Positions 29,575 to 39,776 of a DNA stretch of 64,000 nucleotides are shown in pieces. The position numbers and the translations under genes were made by a program. The stretch covers positions 200,129 to 264,128 of the forward strand of contig NZ_FBYA01000003.1 of NCBI RefSeq assembly GCF_001517545.1. The letters are read 5' to 3'. This DNA comes from Limnohabitans sp. Rim47. GTDB taxonomy: Bacteria > Pseudomonadota > Gammaproteobacteria > Burkholderiales > Burkholderiaceae_C. The notes beneath the pieces were generated by a model. The model had not been told where the DNA came from, ran no database searches, and was given only the letters and a program-made list of their open reading frames with translations. Position 1 is the stretch's first letter. The number at the start of each line of letters is the position of its first letter.

Positions 29575-32166
29575 ATGTTGAAAGCCTACCGTGACCATGT
29601 AACCGAGCGCGCAGCGCTGGGTATCCCGCCATTGCCTTTGGACGCCAAGCAAACGGCTGAATTGATCGAACTGATCAAAGCACCCGCCGCAGGCGAAGAG
29701 GCGTTCTTGATGGACTTGCTGACGCACCGCGTGCCACCGGGCGTGGACGATGCCGCCAAAGTCAAGGCGTCCTTTTTGGCCGCTGTGGCGCACGGCGAGA
29801 TCCAAGTGGCTTTGATCTCCAAATCCAAGGCTGCCGAGTTGCTCGGCACCATGGTGGGTGGCTACAACGTGCACCCCCTGATTGAGTTGCTCGACGACGC
29901 AGAAGTGGCCGCCGTGGCTGCGCAAGCCTTGAAGAAAACTTTGTTGATGTTCGATTTTTTCAACGACGTCGCTGAAAAAGCCAAGGCTGGCAACGCCAAA
30001 GCCAAAGAAGTCATGCAAAGCTGGGCCGATGCCGAGTGGTTCACCACACGCCCTGAAGTCGAGAAAAAAATCACCATCACCGTGTTCAAGGTGCCTGGCG
30101 AAACCAACACCGACGACTTGTCTCCGGCACCTGACGCTTGGAGCCGTCCAGACATCCCATTGCACTACTTGGCAATGTTGAAGAACACCCGCGAAGGTGC
30201 CGCGTTCAAGCCCGAAGAAGACGGCAAGCGCGGCCCCATGGCCATGATTGAAGAGCTGAAGAAAAAAGGCAATCTGGTGTCTTACGTCGGCGACGTGGTC
30301 GGCACTGGCTCTTCACGCAAGTCGGCCACCAACAGCATCATCTGGGGCTTTGGTGAAGACATTCCCTTTGTGCCCAACAAGCGTTTCGGTGGTGTCACTT
30401 TGGGCGGCAAAATTGCGCCTATCTTCTTCAACACGCAAGAAGATTCAGGCGCGCTGCCGATCGAAGTGGACGTGACCGCACTCAACATGGGTGACGTGGT
30501 CGACGTGTTGCCCTACGAAGGCAAGATCGTGCGCAACGGTGAAACCGTGACCACCTTCCAGCTCAAGAGCGATGTGCTGTTTGACGAAGTGCGAGCCGGT
30601 GGCCGTATCAACCTGATCATTGGCCGCAGCTTGACCGCCAAGGCCCGCGAGTTCTTGGGCCTGCCTGCCTCGACCGTGTTCCGTTTGCCGACTGCGCCGA
30701 TCAGTACCCAGGCCGGTTTCACATTGGCGCAAAAGATGGTCGGTCGCGCCGTGGGCTTGCCAGAAGGCCAAGGCGTTCGCCCCGGCACTTACTGCGAACC
30801 CAAAATGACCACCGTGGGTTCACAAGACACCACAGGCCCCATGACCCGCGACGAGTTGAAAGACTTGGCTTGCTTGGGCTTTTCAGCCGACATGGTCATG
30901 CAATCGTTCTGCCACACAGCGGCTTACCCCAAGTCTGTTGACGTGAAAACGCACCGCGAACTGCCTGCGTTCATCAGCAACCGCGGCGGCGTGTCCCTGC
31001 GTCCCGGTGACGGCGTGATTCACTCTTGGCTCAACCGTTTGTTGTTGCCTGACACCGTCGGCACCGGTGGCGACTCGCACACCCGTTTCCCCATCGGTAT
31101 CAGCTTCCCCGCCGGTTCTGGCTTGGTGGCTTTCGGTGCGGCCACTGGCGTGATGCCTTTGGACATGCCCGAGTCCATCCTGGTTCGCTTTAAAGGTGAA
31201 ATGCAACCCGGCGTGACCTTGCGCGACTTGGTTCATGCCATTCCTTTGTACGCGATCAAGCAGGGTTTGTTGACTGTGGCCAAGGCAGGCAAGATCAACG
31301 AATTCTCTGGACGTATTCTGGAAATCGAAGGCCTGCCTAACCTCAAGGTCGAGCAAGCGTTTGAATTGTCTGACGCGTCTGCCGAGCGTTCTGCTGCCGG
31401 TTGCTCGATCAAGCTCAACAAAGAGCCTGTGGCCGAGTACCTGAAGTCCAACATCGTTCTGATGAAGAACATGATCGCCGACGGTTACAAAGACGCACGC
31501 ACCTTGGCGCGTCGCATTGAGAAAGTCGAAGCCTGGTTGGCCGCACCCGAATTGCTCGAAGCCGACAAAAACGCAGAATACGCGCATGTCATTGAAATCG
31601 ATTTGGCCGATATCAAAGAGCCTATCGTTTGCTGCCCGAACGATCCGGACGACGCCAAGTTCTTGTCTGAAGTGTCTGGTACCAAGATCGACGAAGCGTT
31701 CATCGGTTCTTGCATGACCAATATTGGCCACTTCCGTGCAGCCGCTACGCTGCTCGGTGGCCAGCGCGACATCCCCGTCAAGCTGTGGGTGGCACCGCCC
31801 ACCAAGATGGACGAGAGCGAGCTGATCAAAGAAGGCCACTACGCCGCATTCGGCACCGCCGGTGCGCGCACCGAAATGCCAGGCTGCTCTTTGTGCATGG
31901 GCAACCAAGCACAAGTGCGCGAAGGCGCGACGGTGGTCTCCACTTCCACACGCAACTTCCCCAACCGTTTGGGCAAGAACACCAATGTGTACTTGGCATC
32001 TGCCGAGTTGGCGGCCATCACTTCCAAGATGGGCAAGTTCCCAACGGTGGCCGAATACCATGAAGCCATGGGCGTGGTGAACAAAGACGGCGCAGCCATT
32101 TACAAGTACCTGAACTTCAACCAGATCGAAGAGTACGTGGAAAACGCCAAAGGTGTGACCGCCTGA
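29575..32166 (+). CDS. acnB: Aconitate hydratase B
   Basis: Isomerises citrate to isocitrate through cis-aconitate using a 4Fe-4S cluster. From ATG 29575 ([21 protein letters not shown]), with AGGAG at 29562-29566 upstream, it is 863 aa, the AcnB length. The AcnB-type N-terminal HEAT-like domain is followed by the swivel domain ([22 protein letters not shown]) and the catalytic domain ([55 protein letters not shown]). It ends the mdh-to-acnB run and is followed by a strong terminator. Confidence 0.98.
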   Translation: MLKAYRDHVTERAALGIPPLPLDAKQTAELIELIKAPAAGEEAFLMDLLTHRVPPGVDDAAKVKASFLAAVAHGEIQVALISKSKAAELLGTMVGGYNVHPLIELLDDAEVAAVAAQALKKTLLMFDFFNDVAEKAKAGNAKAKEVMQSWADAEWFTTRPEVEKKITITVFKVPGETNTDDLSPAPDAWSRPDIPLHYLAMLKNTREGAAFKPEEDGKRGPMAMIEELKKKGNLVSYVGDVVGTGSSRKSATNSIIWGFGEDIPFVPNKRFGGVTLGGKIAPIFFNTQEDSGALPIEVDVTALNMGDVVDVLPYEGKIVRNGETVTTFQLKSDVLFDEVRAGGRINLIIGRSLTAKAREFLGLPASTVFRLPTAPISTQAGFTLAQKMVGRAVGLPEGQGVRPGTYCEPKMTTVGSQDTTGPMTRDELKDLACLGFSADMVMQSFCHTAAYPKSVDVKTHRELPAFISNRGGVSLRPGDGVIHSWLNRLLLPDTVGTGGDSHTRFPIGISFPAGSGLVAFGAATGVMPLDMPESILVRFKGEMQPGVTLRDLVHAIPLYAIKQGLLTVAKAGKINEFSGRILEIEGLPNLKVEQAFELSDASAERSAAGCSIKLNKEPVAEYLKSNIVLMKNMIADGYKDARTLARRIEKVEAWLAAPELLEADKNAEYAHVIEIDLADIKEPIVCCPNDPDDAKFLSEVSGTKIDEAFIGSCMTNIGHFRAAATLLGGQRDIPVKLWVAPPTKMDESELIKEGHYAAFGTAGARTEMPGCSLCMGNQAQVREGATVVSTSTRNFPNRLGKNTNVYLASAELAAITSKMGKFPTVAEYHEAMGVVNKDGAAIYKYLNFNQIEEYVENAKGVTA

Positions 32167-32183
32167 TCGGTTTAGATCTGAAT

Positions 32184-32224
32184 AAAGGCCCTGTTGGTTT
32201 GCGCTGACAGGGCCTTTTTGTTTT
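32184..32224 (+). terminator. Intrinsic terminator after acnB
   Basis: An 11-bp stem AAAGGCCCTGT / ACAGGGCCTTT (32184-32217) with a 12-base loop, followed by TTGTTTT. It lies 18 bases after the acnB stop. The 155 bases from here to the next gene show no further feature I can support. Confidence 0.92.
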
Positions 32225-32372
32225 GAGGGCGGTTGGCAAGCTTCAACTTTTACAAGGCCCCCCTTAATGCGTGCTGGCTTTGCTGGCAAAGTTTGTTCAT
32301 GAGGTTTAAATCTCGTTTTGATCTGAGTCGTTTCTTCTTGGGGGGCAGTACGGCACCGTGCACAATTGATGC

Positions 32373-33584
32373 ATGACAAGAAGCATGGCAAAAGATGGTC
32401 CGCATCGGGTGTTGGTCGCCGGTGGCGGTATGGGTGGCTTGGCTGCTGCCGTGGCCTGTGCGCGGCAGGGCGTGCCGGTGCAGCTGCTGGAGCGGGCAAC
32501 GCAGCTGAGCGAGGTGGGCGCTGGCATCCAAATGGGGCCGAACGTGACGCGCATTTTGCAGGCCTGGGGTTTGGGCGACGCGCTGGCGCAGGTGGCGGCT
32601 TTTCCGAAGTGTTTGCAAGCCCGCGATGCCCAATCCGGGCGGGTGCTGGGCCGCTTGCGTTTGGGCGAGCGGGCTCAGGCACTTTATGGTGCGCCCTACG
32701 CCACCATCCATCGGGCCGACTTGCAGGGCCTGTTGCAAGCGGCTGCCCAGGCCGCAGGGGTGGATGTGCAACTGGGGCAAACGGTGCAGGGCTGGCAAGT
32801 CGGCGCCCAAGGCTTGGATGTGCACAGCGCACAGGGGCAGCACTGGCAGGCCGATGCCTTGATCGGTGCCGATGGCGTGTGGAGCGCGGTGCGTCAGCAA
32901 CTGCTGGGCGATGCGCCTGCCCGCTTCACGGGGCAGCTGGCGTACCGGGCCTTGGTGGCGCAAGCCGATTTGCCGGCGCATCTGCGCTCGGATGAGGTCA
33001 CGGTGTGGATGGGGCCGCGCCTGCATGTGGTGCATTACCCGGTGCGCGGCGGCGCATGGTTGAATTTGGTGGCCATCGTGCACGGCGACAAACCCGCGCA
33101 CGCCGAGGCTTGGGACGCAGCAGGCCACACCCAAGCGCTGATGCAAGCGATGGGCGCCGTGTCAGGTGCAGTGGGCCGCGATTTGCAGGAACGTCTGGCC
33201 TCGGTTTTGGTCTGGCGGCAATGGGCGCTGCACGACCGCGCTCCCTTGGCTTGCGCGCATGAAATGGCCCAAGGCCCGGTGGCCTTGCTGGGCGATGCCG
33301 CGCACCCGATGCGGCCCTTTTTGGCGCAAGGCGCGGGCATGGCGATTGAAGACGCGCAGGTGCTGGCGCGGTGTTTGGCCCACGGTGGGGGCCGCGTGCC
33401 CGACCGTTTGCAGGCCTATGCCGAGCAGCGCTGGGCGCGCAACGCCCGTGTGCAGGCACGCGCCATCCGCAATGGTCAGATTTTTCACGCCCAAGGCGCA
33501 TTGGCCTTGGCCCGCAACTGGGGCCTGCGCTTGGGGGGCGAACGCTTGATGGATTTGCCGTGGCTTTACGGCGGCAGCTTGTAG
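32373..33584 (+). CDS. FAD-dependent aromatic monooxygenase (salicylate/3-hydroxybenzoate hydroxylase type)
   Basis: A group A flavoprotein monooxygenase of 403 aa. The FAD-binding GxGxxG is VLVAGGGMGGLAAAVA near the N-terminus, the DG motif is ALIGADGVWSAVRQQ, and the second FAD motif is VALLGDAAHPMRPFLAQGAGMAIEDA. Relatives hydroxylate salicylate, 3-hydroxybenzoate or similar aromatic acids. No ring-cleavage genes are adjacent, so the substrate is unknown. ATG 32385 (MAKDGPHR) is an alternative start. It faces the molybdenum hydroxylase genes convergently with only 31 bases between. Confidence 0.85.
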   Translation: MTRSMAKDGPHRVLVAGGGMGGLAAAVACARQGVPVQLLERATQLSEVGAGIQMGPNVTRILQAWGLGDALAQVAAFPKCLQARDAQSGRVLGRLRLGERAQALYGAPYATIHRADLQGLLQAAAQAAGVDVQLGQTVQGWQVGAQGLDVHSAQGQHWQADALIGADGVWSAVRQQLLGDAPARFTGQLAYRALVAQADLPAHLRSDEVTVWMGPRLHVVHYPVRGGAWLNLVAIVHGDKPAHAEAWDAAGHTQALMQAMGAVSGAVGRDLQERLASVLVWRQWALHDRAPLACAHEMAQGPVALLGDAAHPMRPFLAQGAGMAIEDAQVLARCLAHGGGRVPDRLQAYAEQRWARNARVQARAIRNGQIFHAQGALALARNWGLRLGGERLMDLPWLYGGSL

Positions 33585-33615
33585 GTAGGTCCTCGAAGCG
33601 TCTGATTCGGGACTT

Positions 33616-35883
33616 TTAAACCACCAAGGGCAAAGCCCGCAGCCGCTTGCCCGTGAGCGCAAACAGGGCATTGCCCACAGCCGGGGCCACGGGAGGCACT
33701 GCCGGCTCGCCCACGCCTGCAGGCGCTCGGGTGCTGGGCACGATGTGGGTGTCCACCTGCGGGGCCTGCGCCAAGGTGAGCAGCGGGTAAGCCGGAAAGT
33801 TGCTTTGCTGGACCACCCCGCCCACGATCTCGATCTTGCCAAACAAGGCCGCACTCAGGCCATACAGCACGCTGCTTTCGACTTGCTGGGCCACGGTGTC
33901 CGGGTTGACCACGGTGCCGCAGTCGATGGCGCAGACCACACGGTGCACACGGATCTGACCTTGCTCGAGTGACACTTGGGCCACTTGCGCGGTGATGGAG
34001 CCAAACGACTCGTGCAGGGCCAGGCCCTGCGCATGGCCCTCAGGCAAGGCTTTGCCCCAACCCGCTTTGTCAGCAGCCAACTGGAGCACGGCGGCATAGC
34101 GCGGCGCTTCTTGGAGCCAGTGCAGGCGAAAAGCCAAGGGGTCTTGTCGGCAGGCAAGGGCCAGTTCGTCGATGAAGCTTTCGGAGAAAAAAGCGTTGTG
34201 CGAATGGCCGACCGAGCGCCAAAAACCGACCGGTACGCCTGATCGGGTGGCCACATGGCTCATGTGCTGGCTGGCAAATCCGTAGGGCAGGTCAAACAGG
34301 CCTTCCGATGCGGTTTTGTCCGGCATGTCGATGGGGCCAGACAGGTGGGGCGCTGCACGCGCCATCCAGCGTGGGGTGATGGCGTCGCCCGCCGATTTGA
34401 TGCGCAGGCTGGTGACCGTGCCTTGGGCATCGAGCGAGGCCTGGAACTTGGCCAGGTGCATGGGCCGGTAAAAGTCGTGCGTCATGTCTTCTTCGCGCGA
34501 CCAGCTCAGTTGCACAGGGACGCCGTTGCAGGCCATGGCCACTTGCACGGCTTGGCCCACAAAATCGACTTCGAGCCTGCGGCCAAAACCGCCGCCCAAA
34601 AAAGTCACATGCACAGTGACTTGCTCTTCTTTGACGCCCGCCACTTTGGCCGCCATGGCGCGGGCCATTTGGGGCACTTGGGTGGGCACCCAAATTTCGA
34701 CCCGCCCGTCTTTGACCTGCGCGGTGCAGTTCATGGGCTCCATGGTGGCGTGGGCCAAATAGGGCGCTTGGTACAAGGCATCGATGCGGCTGGCTGCGGC
34801 TTTTTCGGCTTGGTGGGGCACGCCTTGCTCGTGGAAGGTGAAGCCGCTTTCGGTGTTCAAGGCTTTGAGCAAATCAACTTGGATGCGCGTGGTGTCTGCA
34901 GCGCCAGTGGCGGGCGGCTGCCACTGCACTTTGACGGCTTGTGCGCCTTGTAACGCATGCCAAGTGGTTCGGCCCACCACGGCCAGACCCGCGGTGCCGC
35001 CACCCCAGGCGTCGAGCGGAACCACCTTGGACACGCCGGGCAGTGCCAATGCCGCTTGGCTGTCCATGGACGTGGCTGACCCACCCAGCATGGGGCACAT
35101 TTGCACGGCAGCAAACAGCATGCCCGGCAGGCGCACATCGGCCCCAAAACGGGCCTCGCCTGTCACTTTGGCAGGAATGTCGGTGCGGGGCGCTGCTTGG
35201 CCAATGAGCTGCCACTGCGCACGTGGTTTGGTGGTGATGCCGGTGGGCGTGGCACCCGCAGCACCTGCGGCCATCTGACCGAAATGGGCCGACTTTCCCG
35301 AGGTGTGTTGCATCAGGCCATGGGCCACGGTGATGTCTTGGGCAGACACTTGCCAGGCCAGTGCCGCCGTTTGCACCAGGCTGGCCCGCGCTGTGGCCGC
35401 TGCCATGCGCAAAGGTGCCCACAGGTCAGCGATGCTGGACGAGCCTCCCGTGGCGTTGATGCCCAGCTCGCGGGCGATCTTGCCCACCAGCCATTCCCCC
35501 ATCTTGATCTTGACGGGTTTGTGTTCGCCTTCGCTGTCCAGTGGGTGAAAAGGCAGGCTGGCCACCAGCATGGCCACGTTGCCATAAATGCTGTCGGCGC
35601 CCGCTTGTTCCAAGCGCACGCGGCTCAGCGGCACATCGAGCTCTTCGGCCACCAGCATGGCCAGCGCAGTGTGCACGCCTTGGCCCATTTCGCTGCGGGG
35701 CATGGCCAAGATGACGCCGCCGTCTGCAGCGATCTTGATCCAGCCGTTCAGGGCCACATCGCCTTCGGTTTGGAGCATCAGCTCGGGCGAGCCCAGGCGC
35801 GAGCGGGCAGGCATCACGCCCCAGCCCACCACCAAAGCCCCGGTCGCGCCCAAGGCGCTCAAGATCCAGGTGCGGCGTTTCAT
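33616..35883 (-). CDS. Molybdenum hydroxylase large subunit (isoquinoline 1-oxidoreductase beta type)
   Basis: A molybdopterin-binding subunit of the xanthine dehydrogenase superfamily. From ATG 35883 it is 755 aa. The N-terminus [22 protein letters not shown] looks like a Tat-type signal or anchor. Superfamily landmarks include [100 protein letters not shown] and the catalytic-Glu-type C-terminal [20 protein letters not shown]. It overlaps the small subunit by four bases. There is no FAD subunit gene, which is typical of the IorAB-type two-subunit enzymes that pass electrons to cytochrome c. The substrate is unknown; an N-heterocycle or aldehyde is possible. Confidence 0.88.
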   Translation of the reverse strand: MKRRTWILSALGATGALVVGWGVMPARSRLGSPELMLQTEGDVALNGWIKIAADGGVILAMPRSEMGQGVHTALAMLVAEELDVPLSRVRLEQAGADSIYGNVAMLVASLPFHPLDSEGEHKPVKIKMGEWLVGKIARELGINATGGSSSIADLWAPLRMAAATARASLVQTAALAWQVSAQDITVAHGLMQHTSGKSAHFGQMAAGAAGATPTGITTKPRAQWQLIGQAAPRTDIPAKVTGEARFGADVRLPGMLFAAVQMCPMLGGSATSMDSQAALALPGVSKVVPLDAWGGGTAGLAVVGRTTWHALQGAQAVKVQWQPPATGAADTTRIQVDLLKALNTESGFTFHEQGVPHQAEKAAASRIDALYQAPYLAHATMEPMNCTAQVKDGRVEIWVPTQVPQMARAMAAKVAGVKEEQVTVHVTFLGGGFGRRLEVDFVGQAVQVAMACNGVPVQLSWSREEDMTHDFYRPMHLAKFQASLDAQGTVTSLRIKSAGDAITPRWMARAAPHLSGPIDMPDKTASEGLFDLPYGFASQHMSHVATRSGVPVGFWRSVGHSHNAFFSESFIDELALACRQDPLAFRLHWLQEAPRYAAVLQLAADKAGWGKALPEGHAQGLALHESFGSITAQVAQVSLEQGQIRVHRVVCAIDCGTVVNPDTVAQQVESSVLYGLSAALFGKIEIVGGVVQQSNFPAYPLLTLAQAPQVDTHIVPSTRAPAGVGEPAVPPVAPAVGNALFALTGKRLRALPLVV

Positions 35884-36362
35884 GCGGCACCGCCTTTCAA
35901 GGCGTTTGGCGACTGCATGGTTTTTGCCGCGCGGTGAATGGCCGCACGCACGCGTTGGTAAGTGCCGCAGCGGCACAAATTGGTCATGGCCGCGTCAATT
36001 TGGGCATCGCTGGGCTGGGGTGTTTTTTCCAGCAAGGCGGCGGCGGCCATCAACATGCCGCTTTGGCAATACCCGCATTGCGGCACTTGCTCTGCGATCC
36101 AGGCCGCTTGCAGCGGGTGGGGTTTTTCAGGGGTACCCAATGATTCGATGGTGCGGATTTTTTGATTCGCCACTGCAGACACCGGCATCACGCAAGAGCG
36201 CACAGGCTGACCGTCGACATGGACGGTGCAGGCCCCGCAGGCGGCGATGCCGCAGCCGAACTTGGTGCCCGTGAGCTGAAGTTCATCGCGCAGTACCCAC
36301 AACAAGGGCATGCCGGGCTCGGCTTGGGTGGTGCGGCTTTTGCCGTTGATGTTCAGTTGCAC
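35880..36362 (-). CDS. Molybdenum hydroxylase 2Fe-2S small subunit (isoquinoline 1-oxidoreductase alpha type)
   Basis: The electron-transfer subunit, 160 aa from GTG 36362 ([18 protein letters not shown]), with GGAGA a few bases upstream. An in-frame Met 13 codons earlier is possible but yields an atypical N-terminus. The N-terminal plant-type 2Fe-2S site is [17 protein letters not shown] with RSC, and the second 2Fe-2S domain has QCGYCQSGM and [14 protein letters not shown]. Its stop overlaps the large-subunit start (ATGA). kynA lies 87 bases upstream in the same direction. Confidence 0.92.
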   Translation of the reverse strand: MQLNINGKSRTTQAEPGMPLLWVLRDELQLTGTKFGCGIAACGACTVHVDGQPVRSCVMPVSAVANQKIRTIESLGTPEKPHPLQAAWIAEQVPQCGYCQSGMLMAAAALLEKTPQPSDAQIDAAMTNLCRCGTYQRVRAAIHRAAKTMQSPNALKGGAA

Positions 36363-36449
36363 AGGGTCTCTCCAGTGATGCGAGCAGGCATCGTAGTGCA
36401 AATGAACGCACTTGTTTGGGACTGGTTGATTTGCACTGGGTGCGCCACT

Positions 36450-37358
36450 TCACAGTTGCGTGCGCAGCGTCCAGATTTCGGGGAAGAGCACCACATCGAG
36501 CATTTTGCGCAGGTAGCTCACGCCGCCGGTGCCCCCTGTGCCGCGCTTGAAACCGATCACGCGCTCGACGGTGGTCACATGGCGAAAGCGCCACAAACGA
36601 AAAGCGTCTTCCAAATCGGTCAGCTCTTCGCCCAATTGGTACAAGTCCCAGTGCTGCTGGGGGTCGCGGTAGACCTGCAGCCAAGCGCTTTCTACGCCCT
36701 CGCTGGCCAGATAGGGCTGGCGCCAGTCGCGCTGAGTGTGGCTGTCGGGCACAGCCAGGCCGCGCCGCTTCAACAGGCGCAAACATTCGTCATACAGCGA
36801 AGGCGCATCGTAGGCCGCTTGCACCATGGCCGACAGGTCAGGGCGGTGCGCGTGTGGTTGCAGCATGGCCGCGTTTTTGTTGCCCATGGCGAATTCGACA
36901 CAGCGGTATTGCCAACTTTGGAAACCGCTGGACTGCACCAAGTAAGGCCGAATGGCGCTGTATTCGGGCGGTGTCATGGTGGCCAGCACGTCCCATGCGT
37001 GCACGAGCTGCTCCATGATCTTGCTGACCCTTGCCAGCTTCTTGAACGCATCGGGCAGTTGGTCTGTCGCGATGCTGGCCACAGCCGCGTGCAACTCGTG
37101 CAGCATCAGCTTCATCCACAGTTCGCTGGTTTGGTGCTGCACGATGAACAGCATCTCGTTGTGGTCGGGCGACAGCGGTGTTTGCGCGTTCAAGATGGCG
37201 TCAAGCTGCAGGTAGTCGCCGTAGCTCATGCGGCCACCGAAGTCGAGTTGCGCTTTTTCTTCGTGCACGATGCGCTCGCCTGCGGCGGTGCCTGCAGGGG
37301 CGTTGCCGCTGACAGAGGCGGCGCTCTCGCTGGGGGCGTGGAATGGACAGGCGCTCAT
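36450..37358 (-). CDS. kynA: Tryptophan 2,3-dioxygenase
   Basis: Haem enzyme that opens the indole ring of tryptophan to give N-formylkynurenine, the first step of the kynurenine route. From ATG 37358 ([14 protein letters not shown]) it is 302 aa. Landmarks are [65 protein letters not shown], and the C-terminal [25 protein letters not shown]. It lies 10 bases after kynU, so kynB-kynU-kynA is one operon. Confidence 0.97.
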   Translation of the reverse strand: MSACPFHAPSESAASVSGNAPAGTAAGERIVHEEKAQLDFGGRMSYGDYLQLDAILNAQTPLSPDHNEMLFIVQHQTSELWMKLMLHELHAAVASIATDQLPDAFKKLARVSKIMEQLVHAWDVLATMTPPEYSAIRPYLVQSSGFQSWQYRCVEFAMGNKNAAMLQPHAHRPDLSAMVQAAYDAPSLYDECLRLLKRRGLAVPDSHTQRDWRQPYLASEGVESAWLQVYRDPQQHWDLYQLGEELTDLEDAFRLWRFRHVTTVERVIGFKRGTGGTGGVSYLRKMLDVVLFPEIWTLRTQL

Positions 37359-37368
37359 GGTCGGGCTT

Positions 37369-38655
37369 TCAAGTGACAGCGTGTTTTTGGGCAAAGCGGG
37401 CGTCTTGCCATTCGCCGCTGACCATGACTTGGCACAGCTGTTCGGCAGCGTTCCACACATCGACAAATCCGATGTACAAGGGCGTGAAGCCAAAGCGCAA
37501 AATGTCCGCGTGCTGGCCCCCATCACCGGCCCGGAAGTCGCCGATCACGCCGCGCGCGATCAGGGCTTGCACGATGGCGTAAGCGCCTTCGGCGCGGGTC
37601 AGGCTCACTTGCGAGCCGCGCAGGGCTTCTTGTGTGGGGGTGGCGATGCCAAAGCCGTGGCCATGCAAGCGCGTGCGCACCAATTGCATGAACAAGCCCG
37701 TCAATGCCAGCGACTTTTGGCGCAAGGCCGCCATGCCACCCAGCGGTTCAGCGGCCAGCATCGTGTCCAGACCACAGTCCAGCGCCGACAAGCTCAAGAT
37801 GGGTTGTGTGCCGCACTGGTAACGCGTGATGCCCTTGGCGGGTTGGTAGTCGGGTGTGAACGCAAATGGCGCAGCATGGCCCCACCAGCCAGCCAGTGGC
37901 TGCCAGAAGCGGTCGGTGTGTTGCGGATGGACCCATACAAAGGCCGGTGCACCGGGGCCGCCGTTGAGGTATTTGTAGCCGCAACCGACGGCAAAGTCGG
38001 CGCCCGAGCCATTCAGGTCGACCGGCACGGCACCGGCACTGTGGGCCAAGTCCCAGACCGTCAAAATGCCTTGCGCATGGGCTTGCGCCGTCACGGCTTT
38101 CATGTCGTGCATGGCCCCGGTGCGGTAGTTGACGTGCGTGAGCATCAGCACCGCCACGTCGGCCTGCAGCGCGGCGGGAATGTCTGCCGCTTCGACCAGT
38201 TGCAAGGTGAAACCGCGCTCTTTGCACAGGGCTTCGGCGATGTAGAGGTCGGTCGGGAAGTTGCTGCGTTCGCTGACGATTTTGGTTTTGTGGGGATGGT
38301 CGGCTTGGGCCATGTGCAGCGCGGCAGCCAGCACTTTGAACAGGTTGATGGAGGTGCTGTCGGCGGCCACCACTTCGCCCGCTTGTGCGCCAATGACACG
38401 GGCGATTTTGTCGCCCACGCGCTGGGGCAAGGTGAACCAGCCCGCGCTGTTCCAGCTTTGGATCAGGTCGTGCCCCCATTCTTGGGTGACGGCCTTGGCC
38501 ACACGGGCTGGGGCGGTTTTGGGCATCACGCCCAGCGAATTGCCGTCGAGGTAAATCACGCCAGTCGGTAAATCGAATTGATCGCACAGGCTGCGCAATG
38601 GGTCTTGCTGGTCCAGCAGTTCGCAGTCTTGCAAGGTGGGGGTGAGGTTCATCAT
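37369..38655 (-). CDS. kynU: Kynureninase
   Basis: PLP enzyme that splits kynurenine into anthranilate and alanine. The protein is 428 aa (or 427 from the next Met). Landmarks are [14 protein letters not shown], the PLP Lys in [38 protein letters not shown] and [11 protein letters not shown]. Anthranilate made here could be degraded or re-enter tryptophan synthesis; neither fate is encoded next to it. Confidence 0.97.
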   Translation of the reverse strand: MMNLTPTLQDCELLDQQDPLRSLCDQFDLPTGVIYLDGNSLGVMPKTAPARVAKAVTQEWGHDLIQSWNSAGWFTLPQRVGDKIARVIGAQAGEVVAADSTSINLFKVLAAALHMAQADHPHKTKIVSERSNFPTDLYIAEALCKERGFTLQLVEAADIPAALQADVAVLMLTHVNYRTGAMHDMKAVTAQAHAQGILTVWDLAHSAGAVPVDLNGSGADFAVGCGYKYLNGGPGAPAFVWVHPQHTDRFWQPLAGWWGHAAPFAFTPDYQPAKGITRYQCGTQPILSLSALDCGLDTMLAAEPLGGMAALRQKSLALTGLFMQLVRTRLHGHGFGIATPTQEALRGSQVSLTRAEGAYAIVQALIARGVIGDFRAGDGGQHADILRFGFTPLYIGFVDVWNAAEQLCQVMVSGEWQDARFAQKHAVT

Positions 38656-38676
38656 GAGGGGGCTTTCAAAAAGGCT

Positions 38677-39303
38677 TCAAAGTTCGCGCAAAACCGCACG
38701 CACCGGGCTGGCGTCGGCGGTCATCAGTTTCAGGGGCAGGGCGATCAACTCGTAATCGCCTTCGGGCACATCGTCCAGCAGCAGGTTTTCCAGCACACGC
38801 AGTCCGCGTTGGCGAATGACTTGGTGGCTGGGCAGCGGCTTGCTGTCGGCCGGGTCGATGCTCGCGCTGTCGATGCCGATCAGTTGCACGCCCAAGTCGG
38901 CCAAGTGCTGCACGGTGTCTGGGTGGAAGGCGGTGAGTTGGGGGTCGAACTGCGTGAGTGGAAATTGACGGCATGTGCGCACCAGCACCCGTGGCGGCAC
39001 ATCGGCTAGCGCGTGTTGCAGGTGGACGACTGTGATCAGCGGGGCTGCGTCGATGGCATGAATGACGCGGCAATGGCCCAGAAAGGGCGTCAGGTCCAAA
39101 GCGCCCACAGCGGCACCTTGCGCGTCGTAATGCAGTGGGGCATCGGCGTGCGCGCCCACATGCGGCGACAAAGTGATGGCGCTCACATTGACAGGGCAAG
39201 CCTCAGACAGCGTGGCCGCCCATTGCTGGGTGTAGGGCGTGTCGCCCGGAAAGACCGGGCTGCTGGCATCGACAGGCGGGGAAATGTCCCAAAGTTTTTT
39301 CAT
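38677..39303 (-). CDS. kynB: Kynurenine formamidase (arylformamidase)
   Basis: Hydrolyses N-formylkynurenine to kynurenine and formate. From ATG 39303 (MKKLWDISPPVDASSPVFPGD) it is 208 aa. It is the cyclase-family, metal-dependent type with the ligand box SPHVGAHADAPLHYD. The order kynB-kynU-kynA and 21-base gap to kynU are typical of Burkholderiales. Confidence 0.96.
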   Translation of the reverse strand: MKKLWDISPPVDASSPVFPGDTPYTQQWAATLSEACPVNVSAITLSPHVGAHADAPLHYDAQGAAVGALDLTPFLGHCRVIHAIDAAPLITVVHLQHALADVPPRVLVRTCRQFPLTQFDPQLTAFHPDTVQHLADLGVQLIGIDSASIDPADSKPLPSHQVIRQRGLRVLENLLLDDVPEGDYELIALPLKLMTADASPVRAVLREL

Positions 39304-39371
39304 GGTGAGCGAAGGTAGCACCCCATAAAAAACCATGGTGTCGGTTATTTCCAACACCTATCAAAAAGACT

Positions 39372-39680
39372 TCAGAGCGGCAGTGGGGGCAAGCCATGAC
39401 GGCGTCGCGCGTGTTCGCAAGCGGGGCTGCCTTCTTCAAATTCACGGCAAGGCGAGGGCCGCCATTCGTAAATCCCACAAACGGCTTTTTCGCCGGTTTT
39501 GCCATACAGCGCCGCGCAGCGCGGCGGGCTGTGGTCGGTGCCGCGCATGCGGCAGGTGTGCTCGGTGATGGGCGAGGCGAGACCTGCAGGCACATCGCCG
39601 CCGCCTTCTTCGTATTCGAAGACCGAGAAATCCACGCGAAAGCTCACGCAGCAAGCGCCGCAGGTGGTGCAGTGGGACAT
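39372..39680 (-). CDS. YkgJ-family Cys-rich protein
   Basis: A 102-aa protein from ATG 39680 (MSHCTTCGACCVSFRVDFS). It has the zinc or iron-sulfur cluster pattern of the YkgJ/UPF0153 family: CTTCGACC at the N-terminus, then HTCRMRG, PRCAALYG, and CGIYEWRPSPCREFEEG. The frame remains open upstream, but those codons are made by the repeat at 39700-39776. Members are proposed metal-cluster proteins of unknown role. Confidence 0.85.
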   Translation of the reverse strand: MSHCTTCGACCVSFRVDFSVFEYEEGGGDVPAGLASPITEHTCRMRGTDHSPPRCAALYGKTGEKAVCGIYEWRPSPCREFEEGSPACEHARRRHGLPPLPL

Positions 39681-39699
39681 GGTGCGAAGAGGGGGTGGA

Positions 39700-39776
39700 C
39701 CCCGGATCAAGTCCGGGGTGACAGACAAAAGGAAGTCCGGGGTGACCGACAAAAGGAAGTCGGGGGTGACCGATCA
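39700..39776. repeat. Dispersed-type palindrome plus 24-base tandem repeat next to argF
   Basis: A hairpin CCCCGGA-TCAAG-TCCGGGG (39700-39718) runs into a tandem repeat. Unit 1 is 39711-39734, unit 2 is 39735-39758 with one base change, and a partial third unit is 39759-39776. The third unit overlaps the argF stop codon. Translated in a shadow frame it gives the peptide HPGLDPGS, known from a repetitive element widely scattered in alpha- and beta-proteobacterial genomes. Confidence 0.8.

Noticed and set aside
30883..32832. 649-aa open frame on the - strand opposite acnB
   Set aside because: Shadow of acnB that also crosses the acnB terminator and the start of the next gene; no family features.
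39711..39776. Possible CRISPR-like array
   Set aside because: Only 2.7 directly adjoining 24-base units without spacers; it is a simple tandem repeat from a dispersed palindrome, with no cas genes.
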